Below, one piece after another: positions 54,091 to 64,000 of a stretch of DNA of 64,000 bases. The stretch spans positions 110,527,191 to 110,591,190 of the forward strand of contig CM066984.1 in NCBI GenBank assembly GCA_033977485.1. The letters are read 5' to 3'. Every line of letters starts with the position of its first letter. Position 1 is the first letter of the stretch. A model generated the notes under the pieces. That model did not search any database, was not told the DNA's origin, and was given only the letters and a program-made list of their open reading frames with translations. The DNA is from Hydrangea macrophylla (Eukaryota; Streptophyta; Magnoliopsida; Cornales; Hydrangeaceae). Position numbers and translations under genes: made by a program.

Positions 54091-54345
54091 GAGCTACCAG
54101 AAAACACTGCCCTCGCCACCTTCGAACCCACCGAGAAGACAATCCTTCGATGGGACACAATGGCTTCGGAAAACTCCCAAGAACACATGATCTTCGACTT
54201 TGATCGTCACTAAATCGATAGTTATTTACACGCATGATTTTCAACGCTAAATCAAATCAACAATCATCGATGCCGTCGAAGATCTGAACAAGGCCAAGGC
54301 CACCACAATCCAGGTCGCCATGGCAAAGCTTGAAGACGAGATAGA
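54091..54345 (+). pseudogene. EXO70 gene fragment, probably captured
   Basis: The frame from ATG at 54091 reads MELPENTALATFEPTEKTIL, RWDTMASENSQ and MIFDFDRH, then stops. This is the N-terminal start of a plant EXO70 exocyst subunit. About 40 bases on, other frames give AVEDLNKAKATTIQVAMAKL and EDEIE, matching the later EXO70 'AIQIAMSRLEDEF' motif. The intervening residues are missing or frame-broken. Only about 100 of some 600 residues are represented, and the fragment runs into a GA microsatellite. It cannot encode EXO70. Confidence 0.7.
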
Positions 54346-54423
54346 GAGAGTGAGAGAGAGAGAGAGAGATAATGAGAGAGAAAGAAAATGATATCATTTA
54401 TTTGAGTTTTAATGTGCAGTCCA

Positions 54424-54462
<39 letters not shown>
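54346..54462. repeat. (GA)n microsatellites
   Basis: GA-rich blocks at 54338-54385 and a pure (GA)n run at 54428-54461. Confidence 0.9.
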
Positions 54463-54464
<2 letters not shown>

Positions 54465-55332
54465 AATAAGTGATAAATTTTCACACAATTAACAAAAATT
54501 AAGAATGAATAACGATGAGCAGGTAAATGAACGTAAGATTGTTATCTAATCACCAAAAAAAATCCGAATAATACAATTTAAATTGAATGGTATGAATATA
54601 AAATGAATAATTTATATGTTCTATACGTTTTATATTTGTTAAGAGTAGCATGCTTTTAGGGATAACAATTCCTTATTTAAAGGAATCATAAATCTTATCC
54701 ATATCTACCAATTTGTTACCTGTATATCCTAACAACCAAAAATAAAATCTGCATATATTAATGAAGGGGGTATACACGTCTAACAAATTTTAAAAATAGT
54801 TGGAAAAACAACTAATTTCTATTATAAGTTGCTGATTAAGGATCGATTGCTGACATTAGAAAGTCAAGGGGATTAATTTCGGGTTGACCAATATCCTAAG
54901 GACTAAATCGTATATATGTATTTTTAAATTCTATTTGAGTACCACCACCGTCTCTTAAAAGTGGATCCTACTCATCTCGAAATTAAGTATGATGAATGTG
55001 TTGTAATTTCAAAAGAGTAATACATTACATACATGCTTCGACATCTCCCAATAAGTAAACCAGCACAGCTGCACATGCATAAACCATGGTTCAAAGTATT
55101 CTACTCACTTCCATATTCGAGCATGCTCCCTCTAAGGTTGTCAACAGACTGGATCTAAGTCCAAATTCAATCTGGATTCGACACTTTTTAATGGATCTAA
55201 TCACTTTTACAGATTCATATCTAGATCCGAATTCATATATTATATTTAAAAAAAACAAAGCAGATATGACTTTGTAATATTCAATTTGCCTAAGACTCGA
55301 ATTCGAATAACACCTAAATTGTGTGTATATAT
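54463..55332. other. Intergenic, no gene seen
   Basis: AT-rich. 55135-55300 ('ggatctaagtccaaattcaatctggattcg...') resembles, in wording, 55990-56150 ('gatccgaccaaattcggata'), a GGATCC/GGATTCGAAT-rich repeat. No gene is supported. Confidence 0.4.
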
Positions 55333-55507
55333 ATATGGTGAAGCTCTTAAGTGAACATAATTAAGTGAATATATTTTTTTAGCCTAAAAGAACCCGCGGG
55401 TCAGCGGAGCACGTGAATCAGTGGGGCATCCCGCATGTTCTTTTAGCTAAAAAACATGTTCATTAGGTATGTTCACTCAACCCTGTTCACTTAAGAACCT
55501 AACCATG
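55333..55507. mobile_element. MITE of the WDR55-intron family, copy 2
   Basis: The ends ATGGTGAAGCTCTTAAGTGAAC and GTTCACTTAAGAACCTAACCAT are inverse. Inside are 'gcctaaaagaacccgcgggtcag' and its partial inverse. Same plan as 22038-22211. It lies in TA-rich sequence, so the target duplication is unclear. Confidence 0.75.
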
Positions 55508-55529
55508 TATATATATACAACAATGCTTG

Positions 55530-55690
55530 GGGCACAAACAACTTTCACAAATACTTACAAACACACTCTATCTCTCTCCTAGGTGGTACTGTGGGATCCG
55601 GACAATTTTAGTGGACCCCACAGTGCTACATAGGAGAGAGATAGAGTGTGTTTGTAAGTATTTGTGTAAAGTGTTTGTGCCCCAAATATT
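55530..55690. mobile_element. Near-perfect hairpin MITE
   Basis: Arms of about 67 bases (GGGGCACAAACAACTTTCAC... to ...CTCTCTCCTAGGTGGTACTG, and the inverse), separated by about 25 bases. The arms differ at only a few positions. Same family as the split element at 25823-26386. Confidence 0.85.
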
Positions 55691-55708
55691 ACCCATATAC
55701 ATATAGGG

Positions 55709-55880
55709 AGATGATCTAAAGTGAACTGGGTTGAGTGAACTTACCCGGTGAACTGGATTTTAAGCCTAAAAGAACCCGTGAGTCATCAAGGCGCGCGGGT
55801 CAACCCATGGGTTCTTTTAGGCTTAAAAGTCAGTTCACTAGGTAAGTTCACTCAACCCAATTCACTTTAGATCATCCCCC
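55709..55880. mobile_element. MITE of the WDR55-intron family, copy 3
   Basis: The ends AGGGAGATGATCTAAAGTGA and TCACTTTAGATCATCCCCCT are inverse, and the core 'tttaagcctaaaagaacccg' and its inverse surround a GC-rich centre. This is the cleanest of the three copies. Confidence 0.85.
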
Positions 55881-56779
55881 TATATATATATATATAATGT
55901 ATATATATAATACTTAAAATCTGTATATATATATATTATATAAAAACAAAACTAATATATATACACATTTATTCAATATTTTGTACCAGATCTGCATAAA
56001 CAAACCACATAAACGAACCAGATTACCAGATCCGACCAAATTCGGATATAGACTAACCTATAGTAGACCCATCGGATCCGGATTCGAATATGGACTGCTC
56101 TATAGCTTGACGAATCTGAATCCTGATCCAGCTGATCCGACCCGTTTACAGGCTCCACACAAGAGTTTTCTCTTAGGCATCCAAAGCAGAGGACAAATCA
56201 CAAGGTTCCCATCCATTTTATTTTGTCATTATTATTAGTCTTCCTTTTTTGATAATTTCATTTCCCTTTCATTTTTCCTTGGTAGTGTCCCATTTTGGAG
56301 GGAGATGGGAAAGAAAACGAGAACCCCTCGACCTATTTGAAGGAAAGAGAAAGTGAGGGGTCCTTAACCCCTCTTCTAAACTTCTAGTCATTGAAGACAT
56401 GCATGATAGGTTATAGAGACGATGGTTTCGTACACGCATCCACATGCTTTAAAGTCGTACTCACAACTCATTACAAAAGAAGAGCTACCAATACAGAAAA
56501 CACCCAATTTAAGTAAAAATATTCTTACATCAACTATGAGTTGCTAATATGCAATGATATGTAATTTTTTGTTTTGGTTGCTAATATGCAATGATGAATG
56601 AATAGTTTCAGAGGCCATAATTAAGAAAAACACAAGTTATTGACTTCAGACCCTGGGTCTAGACTCTCAAAGAATCATATTTTGATTCTCTGGTACACGT
56701 GATTGCAGGAAACCAGATCCCAGCAATCCACAAATTCAACAATCCACCAATGACCTAAAGCCATGGCAGGACATGTCCT
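55881..56779. other. Intergenic, no gene seen
   Basis: TA-rich start, then GGATCC/GATTCGAATAT-rich repeat-like sequence (55985-56155). No gene is supported. Confidence 0.4.
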
Positions 56780-57260
56780 TTATACAGACCTGCGAAACAC
56801 GCCATTTCGTGTTCCAACTCCGAAGCTCGGAGTGACTTGATATCTTACAATTGACTCCAGTGTTCCTTGCTGACCGTGACTACGAATGACCTGCAGAGAG
56901 AGAGAGAGAGAGAAATCAAGAGATGAAAAGTAGTAAAGTTCTCGAAAAACAATAATGCAATCGAGAAGAATGCAAAAATAATGGTCCTATATGATTCATA
57001 TAGTTATGAGAAAACTCAACCTCAAGGAGTGGACTGGGATCTACACCCCCACCTTGATTATTAGACATCCCATTAGAATATAATGGTGGCAATTTCATGC
57101 TTTGTACTACGTCCACTTCTTGGTATCCCTTTCTATCCTGTTTTTCCCTTGTAACTTGGAAATAAATCCTTCCCATTTTTTCAGGAAAAAAGAAGCAGCT
57201 TTTGTACGAATTTCCCAGTGGGTGGGTTATATTACAACATTTTTCTTCCCTCTCCTCCAT
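56780..57260 (-). other. Possible two-exon transcript of unknown function
   Basis: Minus-strand exon 57260-57021 is open for 80 codons (or 52 from the ATG at 57176). It ends at a good donor (CTTGAG|GTTGAG). After a 130-base intron with a strong CT tract and CTGCAG acceptor, 56890-56780 continues in the same phase for 36 codons to TAA. The product would end ...VDPSPLLE|VIRSHGQQGT...RNGVFRRSV. I do not recognise the protein. A TATA-like 'ttatatattta' lies near 57345. Alternatively these are late 3' UTR exons of the RNA-binding protein gene upstream on the same strand. The matching phases are suggestive, not decisive. Confidence 0.35.
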
Positions 57261-57709
57261 TTTTCAAAACCAAACTAAATACAGTCCGTTAGAACTGTTT
57301 AAGGTTGTTCAGCCAAGACATTTTCTTGTCCACTTGGATGTAAATATATAAACCACTATGCCCCTTTGTGTAATAATCGACATGGTATCAGCTATTTGAA
57401 CGTGGAATATCACTAAGGATATAGGCCATGGTTCGAGGTTGCACTATCAGCGGCCAGTGTGACGACGTGGTCGTCGCGTCACGGCTTGGTATCGGGGGAT
57501 ACGCAACGATACGCTAAATTTAAGGCTCAAAAAAATATGAAAAAATAACAAAAAATTCTAAACTAATCAAAATATCAAAATTGGCCTAATAGAATATCAC
57601 AATACACAATGTACCAATTATAAAATCACAGATTATTCAATCACACGCTCCAGATCCACTGTTTGATAGCTCTACGCACATAATTGGATAAAGATTGTTC
57701 AATAATACT
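57261..57709. other. Intergenic, repeat-like, no gene seen
   Basis: 57424-57530 starts CCATGGTTCGAGG and contains 'gtatcgggggatacgcaacgatacg'. It may pair with the inverse sequence ending at about 59019 ('cttcgaaccatggg') as the far end of one element. Confidence 0.4.
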
Positions 57710-58170
57710 CGGGGGCGGATGCAGGAGTTTTGTTCAGGGGAGACGGATGTTTATACAGGGGTTCGGGGATAACGCCCCTGACCCAGTTTTTTTTTAGCTT
57801 AAAAGGGACAAAGTGCATTTTTTTAAGCTTAAAAGGGATAAATTAGAAATTTAAGGGGTAAAAATGAATAAAGTATGGTAAAATAATTATTTTAAAAAGT
57901 TGAGGGGCAAAAATGAATAAAGTATTAAATATATAAAGGTAAAAGAATTATTTTGAAAAGTTTAGGGGGGCAATTAAGGGGCAAAATTGAATAAAGTATG
58001 AAATATATAAGGTGAAATAATTATTTTGAAATGTTTTTTTTTTATTATTATTATGGCGCAAGTTAGGGACAAAAATGAATAAAGTATTAAATATATAGGG
58101 TAAAAACATAATTTTGAAAAGTTGAGGGGGGGCAATTGCCCCCCTTAAAGCCTTCCTCGGTCCCCCCCTG
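57710..58170. mobile_element. hAT MITE with internal tandem repeats
   Basis: Ends CGGGGGCGGATGCAGGAG and CTTCCTCGGTCCCCCCCTG are imperfect inverses, and the exact 8-bp duplication ATAATACT flanks them (57702-57709 and 58171-58178). The interior is four diverged copies of a unit of about 70-90 bases ('ggggcaaaaatgaataaagtat...aattattttgaaaagtt'). Confidence 0.9.
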
Positions 58171-58675
58171 ATAATACTACTATAACAAATTTTTATACAT
58201 TTAAATAAACAAAAAAGCTATTTTTTTATACATACAAACTTTTTTTTATACATATAAACTTTTTTTTTTATAAATACCCTAAAAAAAACATGTTTTTATA
58301 AACATATAAAAAAAAATTTATACATATAAATGAACATTTTTATTTTTATTATAAATAACTTTTTTTTTTAGATATAACTAAACAGTTTTTTATAAATATA
58401 TAAATAACAAAAATTAATACACCTACAAAGTTATTTGATCTTCAACCCAAATCCAAACAACCCACCCCATGCCCACTAATTTACCCAAAATGTTAACCCT
58501 AACCAATAACAATGTAATTAATTATTAAATACTAAAATAATGCATATCACACATCTGACATCCCCAACACATGTTACACACAATAAATTCCCAACTTAAA
58601 AAACATTATCAGACTTAATCCATCGGCCATCCCTATCAACACAACCAGACCCATCCCTATCGACACCCTTCGACT

Positions 58676-58727
<52 letters not shown>
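58676..58727. repeat. (GA)n microsatellite
   Basis: About 26 AG units without interruption. Confidence 0.97.
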
Positions 58728-58729
<2 letters not shown>

Positions 58730-59373
58730 CAAGCTACAACAGATCACAGCTTCAACAGATCGAGTGAGTTCTGGTTGCTCTTTGATTTTTTTTTCACTCT
58801 TTTCTATATCTCGTCTCTTGAATCGGCATATCTCGGCAAATCTCGGTGATATTATTGCCGATATTTTGGAATATCGGTCCTTTCGGCCGATTGGCAGGAC
58901 GATTTGTAAATTTTTTTTTACTCAGCTTGACTCGGCCATTATCTCATATCGGACCCTCTCGATACCGAGTTAACTCAGTCGATACGTCTCGGTATCGGCC
59001 GATACTTCGAACCATGGGCATAGTAGTTTATATATTTATAGGCTGTTGTTTTGTTTGCCACCATTATCTTCTTTATTACACTCTTCACTACGTCATCTTC
59101 AATTGCTTCACTAGGTTCCACGTTCTTCAGATATTCTCGCTCTTGCTTAATAAATAAGTTTTTGGGGGTGTTGGATACAGTAATAGATAGCTTTGAATTT
59201 CATACTTACGGTATACAGTACACTTGAACACGTGCAGGCATTGTACTGGTGAGATATCATATCACACTTACAAAGTAAAAAATGTAAGGTCATCAATGAA
59301 ATGCTTTATATGCCTCTATTGTAGAAGAGTGTAGAAAATATATGAAACTTGATAAATAACAGAAAGGCATTAC

Positions 59374-59449
59374 CTCTTGGATGGAAAAATGGTAACTAGC
59401 AAGGCTTAGATTCAGAGCCCGACACTTAAGTGGCAGCTGCTCTTCGTCC
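59374..59449 (-). other. Probable 3' UTR exon of the RNA-binding protein gene
   Basis: On the minus strand 'ccattgcag' (acceptor) precedes GGACGAAGAGCAGC, and the stretch ends ATCCAAGAG|GTAATG (donor). It lies downstream of the stop codon at 59581, on the same strand. A further donor candidate (TTTTGAG|GTAGAG) lies just after the stop codon at about 59550. Together they suggest a spliced 3' UTR. Confidence 0.4.
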
Positions 59450-59580
59450 CTGCAATGGTTACCTGTATGTAAATGTAAAACAAACATTATCAACATGAAT
59501 AGGCAGATAAGGTTTAAGAAGAATAGTTAATGAAACATTGGTAGCTCTACCTCAAAATGTAACTCTTTCCCATCAACCAT

Positions 59581-62092
59581 TCACCCAGCCATTTGATCAG
59601 AACTACTACTCCGAGCTAACTGGGAAGGAGGAGCAGGAAGTACAATCCGTGCCTGTCTTGGAGTTGGAGCAGCTATGCCTGCCTTGACAAATGCTTACAA
59701 TCACAAACACAAGGAAATATGCGCGCGTGCGTAAGTGCGTGTGTGCGCGCGCATACACATATAGTCATATACATTTTAAAAAATATGCATGTGTATGGGG
59801 ACTGCTATTTAAGGGCAAACAGAGAGTTCTATCATATTACCCAAAACCATTTGTTAAGAAGGGTAAATATCACCTACACCCCTTGAGGTTTGCCCTAATA
59901 ACACTCGCCACCCCTCACGTTTGAATAATATCACTGGCGAACCTGTCTCCTAACTGTTCTAACGGACATTACATAATTACCTTACTACCCAAACGTCAAT
60001 TACAACCTATATATCTACTTCTTTTGTCTACAAGTCATAAGATGTCAAAAATACTTTTTTGTTCATGCTTCTCCTCTTTCTTCTTCCTCGTTTCGCTCTC
60101 ATCCTGTCACTGCCAACCACCACCCATCACACCACAACCCACCATCCACCACTGCAACTCACCACAGCCCAACGCCACCATCTCGTCAAAATTTTGCGCC
60201 GGTGATTGTGAGGTACTGTCTACATACCACAAATGACAAAAACAAAAAACAGAAATTTTCAACTCAAAAAGCCACCACCACCGCTATCATGAAGTCCCAC
60301 AACCCAATAGCATATTTTACATTAATTTTTCCCTAATAAATCACAACAGATCCACCCCCATGGTCAGTGCAAGCAAACCAATTGATTTGTGAATATTGTA
60401 GATTCGTATCCATGGGAGAGAACAAACTTGAATTGTTTCATCAATTTCAACAAACCATACTTGATTCATGAAGAGTCAAATTTACACACCCACTTGTATG
60501 ATGAGTTACACAGTAGCCACTGCAACCACCCAATTGATGTCTTCATCTGATGACACCAACACCTCTCTATCATGAGTTCAGCGGAGGAGAAGTTGCGGCA
60601 ATGGTTGAGTGGAGGAGCCGAGGAGATGAGGCGGCGACAGTGAAATGGGTCGAGGTAGAGAGAGAAAGTGCTTGGAAGAGAGAAGTTTCTCTCTATATAG
60701 TCGTACATAGTACGTGTATAATGTTACTACATGCTTAGCACAAATTTTATCTTTTTTCTGAACATTTGGACTTTTGACCAAAAATGGTTATTAAGATACA
60801 CACATATATATGTGTGTGTGTGTATATATATATCCACATAAATGGAAGGGCAGTTTAGGAACGACAACATTCTTTTAAATGATATTATCAAGTTTCCGTC
60901 AATGACTCTAACCACGAGTTAACGGAGGAGGCAATCCGTTCCTCATTTTGAAAAGTAAGGGTGGTCAGTGATATTATTGAAATGTGAGGGGTGGCGAGTG
61001 TTATTTAGGGCAAACCTCAAGGAGTGCAGGTGATATTTACCCAAATATAACTTAAGAATGACTGTATGTTAATAATCAAACATCAAGACGAATTCATTAT
61101 CTTAGAAGAGCATATATTACATATTTATGAAAAACTCCATTTTATAATCAACGACATGCATATCTAAATACACAATTTGACATTTTGGTCTACGAGCCAC
61201 CAACTATCACCAAAGTCCGAACTTGCATAGGAATAACCGTTTAATACTTACGATTACAAGAATTTTGGGAACTTAGAAAAACTGTTTATGGTTGGTTTTG
61301 TAGTGAGCTTTTGTTGAAGAAAACTTGTGGGTTTAAAATTTCAAAAGGATAGAAGAAAAGGACTAGAGCTTGGGGTACAAAAAGACAAATAAAATTGGTT
61401 TTGTTTGTAAAAGTGGCGGGTAATATCAGAGATGGCACAGCATTCCTTTACAATACGAACATATTTCCATATGTATCAGCAATGAAACAAACAAACACTG
61501 CTGTTCGTTCTGCGTTCATATCAGCATGAAACAAGGAGAGATAAAAGAGTAGCTTCCAAGGCAGAAGAGTATTACCTGTATGGTATGGTGATTGAATTGT
61601 TGGAATAGTTTCCGTCGTTGCTGCACTGACATGGGGTCCACCATATTGCAAAATATTATGACCTGGCATCATAAAGCCCTGAATAGGTGTATACCCGTGC
61701 CTGCCAGAGGGAGAATGACCCATTTGCCCATACGGGAACATACTTGGGTTAATTGTTCCCGGTACTCCATACATCTGAAGATACTGCTGACCCATGTAAG
61801 GATTGAAGGCACCCTGGAAAAAGTGAAAGGATGCACCAAAAAAAGAAATACCCATATCATTTGAGAATTAACTTGTTTTGTATACCATTCCATAAGATTT
61901 GGGCTCTATTTGGTTTGTGGATTTAGAGAAGTAAGAGGAAACTAGAAGGAAAACTAGTTTCATTGTGTTTTCCCTTGTTTTTCCTCCATTCTTAAACAGC
62001 ATTGAAAATAACTACAAACTTTAAATATATAATTACAGCTTGAGGGAGAAAATTTAAAAAAAAAAGGAGGGGGGAAGTGATTCACAAAATTC

Positions 62093-62144
<52 letters not shown>

Positions 62145-63909
62145 TTTATTTTTATTTCGCAATAATTCCTTCCAATTTTCACCACAATTTTCCTTTTTTA
62201 ACCAAACAAAGAAATGTGTTTTCCTTTCCTTTCCCTCACTAACTCTATGAACCAAATGAAGCCTTGATAAAATTAAAATCCCCAGAGCAGATTATGTTGA
62301 ACGTATTGACCTGTGGGTAGACATATTCAGCTCCATATGCTCTGTACCTGCCAAATAAATGAACAAATCTCTTGGTGTTCAGAGCTCATAAATTCTTTGA
62401 GGTGGGTATGGAAAAGATTGTGGGTGTTGGATAATCGGGTAATTTTGACACGGAGGTATTATACTGTGAGGAACAAGCTTTTCCTGCATATTTTTGTGCA
62501 TTTATCTATTGATAAGAGGCTTAGTTCCACGAAAAAGAATATTAGGTCCCAAGGCGTACAGAAAATAAATGACCTGAATAATATACCTTTTTGCTGTAAC
62601 AGATATATCCTGATCATAAGATCTCGTATCTATGACAAGCTTATTGCACATAAGCAGGTGCTAATATCAGAGAGGTAAAGGCTAAATGGTTAACATGATG
62701 TAAAAATAGACTGTACTAGATTAAAACCTAAACCCATAGTTATGCTTTTCATTGGAGATTTTAAGGTTAACATAAATCAACTGACAAAACTCATCACGAA
62801 ACTGTGACTAGCTATTTGTTAATGTATATCAATAAACGAAAAAGTATCTCTTCAACTAAAGAAAATACTGTCTAAGTATAGTTAATTTAAGGTGTCATTG
62901 TTCAACAATTGAGTGAACCTCTACGCATGGTTGTCAGAATCGGCCGATTCAAAAAGTCAATTCGAGTTTCATACAACCCGATAAGATTCACGATTCAATC
63001 CAAGTAATATTTTGAACTTCGAATTTTAAGTGAAAAACTTTCAATATTTTAAACCTTGATATTGCACGAAACTTGTGTTAAATAGTTATTTTCTTCATTT
63101 TGTGCATTGTGCAGTTGTTTATATACGCATGCACTATACACATGAATTTTATTTATTTGCTGTATGAAATAATGAACCTTACTATTCACGACTCATAAAT
63201 TTTGGAACACCGAATCAAGATTTAACAACATTGTCTATAAGAATGTTCTTATTTCCAAGTGCAACACATTTATACTTTGAAGTGTCAAAGACGAATACAC
63301 CTCAAAGATAATGCAGTATGTAATGTGGGCCACACTTAGCACCTGGAAAACATCAATGGAAAAACACCAAATCAGATGGTTCTCCAAAAAATTCAGAATT
63401 AGGATACTCTAGGCATTAATCCAACAAAGCCAAAATGCATAAGCTACACTTTAAGACGGTGGGAAAGCAATACAAGATCCTCTGCTTGAAGAATTATGCT
63501 CACCCATATGGAGGATATCCAATTCCAGGTTGATAAGTGTAAGACATTGACTGGGGGAAACTGGAGCTTATGTATGCACTCCTCGGGGTCTGGACACTCC
63601 CAAAATGGGTCAACGTTGATCTCTGATGCCCTAAAATAACACAAGAGAGCATAAGTAAAAGACATACTCCTACATGCATACATACACACACATACATATA
63701 TTTGTTGATAAGTTCGCACGCTCAATAACATGAGAAATAATAACGACATGAAAGTTAATCCAATGTCTGGCATAAAAGAAGGTACCATAAGGCAAGGAGG
63801 GTTGAGGCCGCCCAAGTGAAGCCAAATTACAATTTGCCCTCCTACCATCAATAACTGGACTTGGATCAGCACAAGCCCTTTTGGCAGCTTCAGGATCACG
63901 GAATGTCAC
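59581..63909 (-). CDS. RRM RNA-binding protein (ARP1/RBM24-like), 3' exons, partial
   Basis: Minus-strand exons 63909-63786, 63630-63504, 62347-62311, 61813-61576 and 59678-59581 join in phase. The first starts inside the RRM, after its RNP1 ([16 protein letters not shown]...[14 protein letters not shown]), a signature of the plant RBM24/RBM38-like family that includes ARP1. Then a low-complexity tail rich in Pro, Gly, Tyr, Gln and Met follows ([40 protein letters not shown]). It ends [13 protein letters not shown] and TGA at 59581. The N-terminus and RNP2/RNP1 exons lie beyond 64000; 63910-64000 is intron. Such proteins bind mRNA; the precise target is unknown here. All introns are GT-AG, and no break is seen. 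The last intron (61575-59679) holds a 1.2-kb TIR element. Confidence 0.9.
59703..59790. repeat. GCGCGTGTG-type simple repeat
   Basis: Alternating purine-pyrimidine stretch 'gcgcgcgtgcg...gtgtgtgcgcgcgcatacacatatag' in the intron before the last RRM-gene exon. Confidence 0.8.
59861..61042. mobile_element. TIR element of 1.18 kb in the last coding intron of the RRM gene
   Basis: GGGTAAATATCACCTACACC (59861 on) is inverse to the end at 61042. The similarity continues inward for about 60 bases ('gaggtttgccctaa...cactcgccacccctcac') and more weakly for 100 or more. No target duplication was found. Inside are a + strand frame with a secretory-type N-terminus (60039-60236) and, at 60560-60660, another gene-like GC-rich stretch, possibly captured sequence. 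Confidence 0.8.
60039..60236 (+). pseudogene. Possible captured fragment with signal-peptide-like N-terminus
   Basis: A frame from ATG 60024 or 60042 reads [20 protein letters not shown] then CHCQPPP, a His/Pro-rich stretch and CAGDCEVLS, and ends with TGA at 60234-60236. The start looks like a secretory signal peptide. No family was recognised, and the piece is short and inside a transposable element. It could equally be chance. Confidence 0.3.
62096..62142. repeat. (ATT)n microsatellite
   Basis: About 15 trinucleotide units in the intron between RRM-gene exons 62347-62311 and 61813-61576. Confidence 0.97.
62932..63240. mobile_element. Candidate MITE with AATCGGCCGATT ends in an RRM-gene intron
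   Basis: 'catggttgtcagaatcggccgattc' at the left and the inverse of 'ccgaatcaagatttaacaacattg' at the right bound about 300 bases. The interior has 'ttcacgattcaatcc' and 'ttcacgactcataaatt'. The ends are similar but decayed; no duplication was found. Confidence 0.5.
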
Positions 63910-64000
63910 CTAACCTCCATACAAATTACACCCAATGAACACCAAACAATAGAGGAACTCTCAATAAGTACGGAGAATCTAACCAGAGAGAAAGAGTGAA

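Larger units (their letters stand above)
57424..59019. mobile_element. Candidate TIR element (CCATGGTTCGA ends)
   Basis: CCATGGTTCGAGG near 57427 is inverse to CTTCGAACCATGG near 59016. The right part has repeated CTCGGTATCGGCCGATA-type words (58805-59010), and the left has 'gtatcgggggatacg'. A hAT MITE and a (GA)n tract lie inside. The ends are short and no clean target duplication was found. Confidence 0.4.

Noticed and set aside
60466..60915. Open frames (both strands) in the intronic TIR element
   Set aside because: Short and unlike known proteins; kept only as possible captured sequence, not called as genes.
62313..62678. 121-codon open frame (+)
   Set aside because: It lies opposite an RRM-gene exon and intron; no similarity and no splice logic.

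Overview
The window is nuclear DNA from a flowering plant, almost certainly a eudicot. It has plant-type introns (GT-AG, with one GC-AG), two complete and one partial conserved single-copy-type plant genes, and a dense load of plant transposable elements (chromovirus and copia LTR elements, solo LTRs, a Mutator-like element, hAT and Stowaway MITEs, Helitron ends and a tRNA-derived SINE). The species cannot be fixed from the sequence alone.

Layout. 1-19 kb is a nest of retroelements. A hAT end (1-40) is followed by an antisense solo LTR (422-5389, TSD CTTAC) that is itself split by a second solo LTR (1689-3973, TSD TGAGT). Then come a decayed copia pol fragment (about 5650-6388), a non-autonomous-looking LTR fragment (6408-7212) and a full-length Tekay/Del-type chromovirus (7213-18002, TSD CATGA) whose dead pol gene is interrupted by another solo LTR (13998-15355, TSD ATGTG). 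A hAT MITE follows (18309-18882). 19.1-24.8 kb is a complete 15-exon WDR55-like WD-repeat gene (+). 27.0-38.2 kb is a complete 9-exon TRAPPC11 (foie gras) gene (-), convergent with WDR55; its 4.3-kb second intron holds a SINE, Helitron ends, a MITE and a minisatellite. 38.3-45.6 kb is intergenic and made of MITEs, Helitron-like ends, microsatellites and a PPR gene fragment.

45601-52740 is a complete 7.14-kb Mutator-like element (TSD TTTTAAAAA). It holds a broken FAR1/FRS-type transposase (+), interrupted by a solo LTR (47534-49722, TSD GAAGT), and a convergent, apparently intact gene for a GRF zinc-finger membrane protein (-). Each gene reads inward from its own terminal inverted repeat, as in MuDR. 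53-59 kb carries an EXO70 gene fragment, hairpin MITEs and a possible two-exon unknown transcript. 59.4-63.9 kb holds the 3' exons of an RRM-type (ARP1/RBM24-like) RNA-binding protein gene (-), whose 5' end lies beyond the window.

The three cellular genes (ribosome biogenesis/cell-cycle WD protein, Golgi-trafficking TRAPP subunit, RNA-binding protein) are unrelated housekeeping functions and do not form a pathway. The most unusual signals are two: short CG-containing palindromes arrayed at equivalent places in several LTRs but with a different 'word' in different families, and the MuDR-like element whose second gene is a GRF zinc-finger membrane protein.
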